A DNA stretch of 12,690 nucleotides, from the NCBI GenBank assembly GCA_964614585.1, contig CAZTLW010000066.1, forward strand, positions 1 through 12,690. The letters are read 5' to 3'. This stretch comes from JAHEFX01 sp964614585. Its GTDB lineage: Bacteria > Actinomycetota > Acidimicrobiia > Spongiisociales > JAENVV01. Position 1 is the stretch's first letter, and each line of letters starts with the position of its first letter. Shown piece by piece: positions 11,321-12,690 of the stretch. The notes under the pieces are model-generated. The model was not told where the DNA came from. It saw only the letters and a list, made by a program, of their open reading frames with translations, and did no database searches. The position numbers and the translations under genes are program-made.

Positions 11321-12690
11321 ATGGCCGGATTCCTGCGAGACGTCAACCGGATGGTCGACCGGGCCCTCGGGCTGTTGGACCTGCCCCCGGGGCTCGCCGA
11401 GGAGATCCGGGCCGCCGACTCGGTGCTCGAGGTGCGCTTCCCGGTGCGGATCCGGGGCCGGTACGAGGTCTTCTACGGCTGGCGCGCAGTCCACTCCGAA
11501 TGGCGCCTCCCGGCCAAGGGCGGCATCCGGTACTCGCTGGCCGTCGACCAGGACGAGGTGGAGGCGCTCGCCGCCCTCATGACCTACAAGTGCGCCGTCG
11601 CCGACCTGCCCTTCGGCGGCTCCAAGGGGGGCCTGCGGATCGATCCGCGGGCCTACGACGAGGCCGAGCTCGAGACCATCACCCGGCGCTTCGCCGCCGC
11701 CCTCGCCCGCCGGGGGTTCCTGTCGCCCTCGTTGAACGTGCCGGGTCCCGACCTGGGGACCGGGGAGCGGGAGATGGCCTGGATCGCCACCACCTATCGG
11801 GCGCTCAACCCCGGGGAGCTCGACGCCGAGGCCTGTGTCACCGGCAAGCCGCTCGACATGAAGGGCATCGCCGGGCGGGTCGAGGCGACGGGCCGGGGCG
11901 TGCAGTACGGGCTACAGGCGGCCCTCGCCTCCCCCGACGAGGCGGTGCGGTTCGGCGGCCTCACGCCCGGTCTCGACGGCAAGACGATCGTCGTCCAGGG
12001 TCTCGGCAACGTCGGCTACCACGCCACCAGGTTCCTCACTCGCGAGGACGGGGCGCGGGTGGTGGCCGTCATCGAGCGCGACGGGGCGATCGTCTCCGAT
12101 CGCGGCCTCGACGTCGAGGCCGTCGCCGAGCACCTGGCCACGACCGGTGGGGTGTCGGGATTCCCCGGTGCCACCCAGGTCGACGACGGTGCCTCGGTGC
12201 TCGAGCTCGACTGCGACATCCTGCTCCCCGCCGCCCTCGAGGGCCAGATCACCGCCGAGAACGCGCCTCGGATCGGGGCGAAGATGGTGGCGGAGGCCGC
12301 CAACGGGCCCGTCACCGCCGACGCCGACGCCATCCTCCGCGAGCGGGGGATCGGCGTGATCCCCGACTTCTACCTCAACGCTGGCGGGGTCACCGTGTCC
12401 TACTTCGAGTGGACCCAGAACCTGTCCCACATGACGTACGGGCGCATGGAGCGCCGGCTCCTCCACCAGCGGGCCGAGGAGGCCGCGAGGGCCGCCGGCA
12501 TCGACCCGACCGCCATGACCGAGGTCGACGAGCTCTCGATGGTGCGCTCGGGCCTCCACGACACCATGACGAGCGCCTATCGCCGGATCGCCGAGACCCG
12601 CGACGCCGACGCCCGCATCGACGACCTCCGCACGGCGGCCTACGTCCTCGCCCTGCGCAAGCTGGCGACCTGGCACGAGCGGTACGCCCT
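11321..12690 (+). CDS. gdhA: Glutamate dehydrogenase (Glu/Leu/Phe/Val dehydrogenase family), 3' end outside window
   Basis: 456 codons are readable without a stop; family members have about 420-450 residues, so most of the protein is present. The enzyme interconverts glutamate with 2-oxoglutarate and ammonium, in the cytoplasm. The substrate-site lysines are visible: Lys66 in KGGIRY, Lys90 in TYKCAV and the catalytic Lys102 in PFGGSKGG. Asp144 in VPGPDLGTGEREMAW corresponds to the catalytic Asp of Clostridium symbiosum enzyme (Asp165). The nucleotide-binding motif is GLGNVG at 227-232, and strand 2 ends with an acidic residue (VVAVIERD), which favours NAD over NADP; this is inference. The C-terminal signature NAGGVTVSYFEW is at 353-364. 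Another amino acid dehydrogenase specificity (Leu, Phe, Val) is less likely given the full set of glutamate-type motifs but is not excluded. ATG 11321 follows a clear ribosome binding site. The gene is divergent from ydbS. Confidence 0.92.
   Translation, partial: MAGFLRDVNRMVDRALGLLDLPPGLAEEIRAADSVLEVRFPVRIRGRYEVFYGWRAVHSEWRLPAKGGIRYSLAVDQDEVEALAALMTYKCAVADLPFGGSKGGLRIDPRAYDEAELETITRRFAAALARRGFLSPSLNVPGPDLGTGEREMAWIATTYRALNPGELDAEACVTGKPLDMKGIAGRVEATGRGVQYGLQAALASPDEAVRFGGLTPGLDGKTIVVQGLGNVGYHATRFLTREDGARVVAVIERDGAIVSDRGLDVEAVAEHLATTGGVSGFPGATQVDDGASVLELDCDILLPAALEGQITAENAPRIGAKMVAEAANGPVTADADAILRERGIGVIPDFYLNAGGVTVSYFEWTQNLSHMTYGRMERRLLHQRAEEAARAAGIDPTAMTEVDELSMVRSGLHDTMTSAYRRIAETRDADARIDDLRTAAYVLALRKLATWHERYA

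Noticed and set aside
11912..12676. A 254-codon minus-strand open frame opposite the glutamate dehydrogenase gene
   Set aside because: The plus strand reads continuously as a conserved dehydrogenase; the antisense product is compositionally biased.

Overview
The window is a GC-rich stretch with codons almost always ending in G or C, which suggests an actinobacterium. Several TAnnnT boxes sit 7-8 nt before start codons with no Shine-Dalgarno (SD) sequence, which also fits, and an Acidimicrobiia-like lineage is plausible but cannot be proved from sequence alone. A block of exactly 100 N (10670-10769) shows this is a scaffolded draft or metagenome assembly. I see no rRNA, tRNA, CRISPR array, transposase or phage gene. 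Base composition looks uniform, with no sign of a transferred island.

Layout. At 1-829 (minus) is the 5' part of a YihY/BrkB membrane protein gene. It is divergent from a membrane-anchored, eight-repeat PQQ-like beta-propeller protein (897-2486, plus). That gene ends in a perfect hairpin whose loop is its own stop codon, followed by a four-copy heptamer repeat. A small Rossmann-fold protein (2551-3003) comes next, followed by a 59-nt inverted repeat. Then come gltB, the large subunit of glutamate synthase (3185-7621), and sufB, the Fe-S cluster scaffold (7689-9101). sufB has its own promoter and a candidate operator. A strong hairpin (9125-9152) separates sufB from a convergent pair of bacterial PH-domain membrane proteins resembling YdbS/YdbT (minus; ydbS is broken by the assembly gap). 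Divergent from ydbS is a glutamate dehydrogenase gene (11321 to the window end), with a perfect dyad around its -10 box.

How the genes relate. gltB (glutamine + 2-oxoglutarate to two glutamates) and the glutamate dehydrogenase gene both act at the glutamate node of nitrogen metabolism, about 4 kb apart. GltB carries a 3Fe-4S cysteine motif and is followed directly by sufB, which builds Fe-S clusters. However, neither gltB nor sufB has its usual partners (gltD; sufD/sufC/sufS) beside it here. The remaining genes are envelope proteins with no clear pathway link.

I found no convincing new biological system. The best leads are regulatory: the sufB and gdh dyads, the stop codon inside a hairpin loop, the 59-nt inverted repeat, the leaderless-promoter pattern, and the NAD(P)H-type GltB with no neighbouring GltD.
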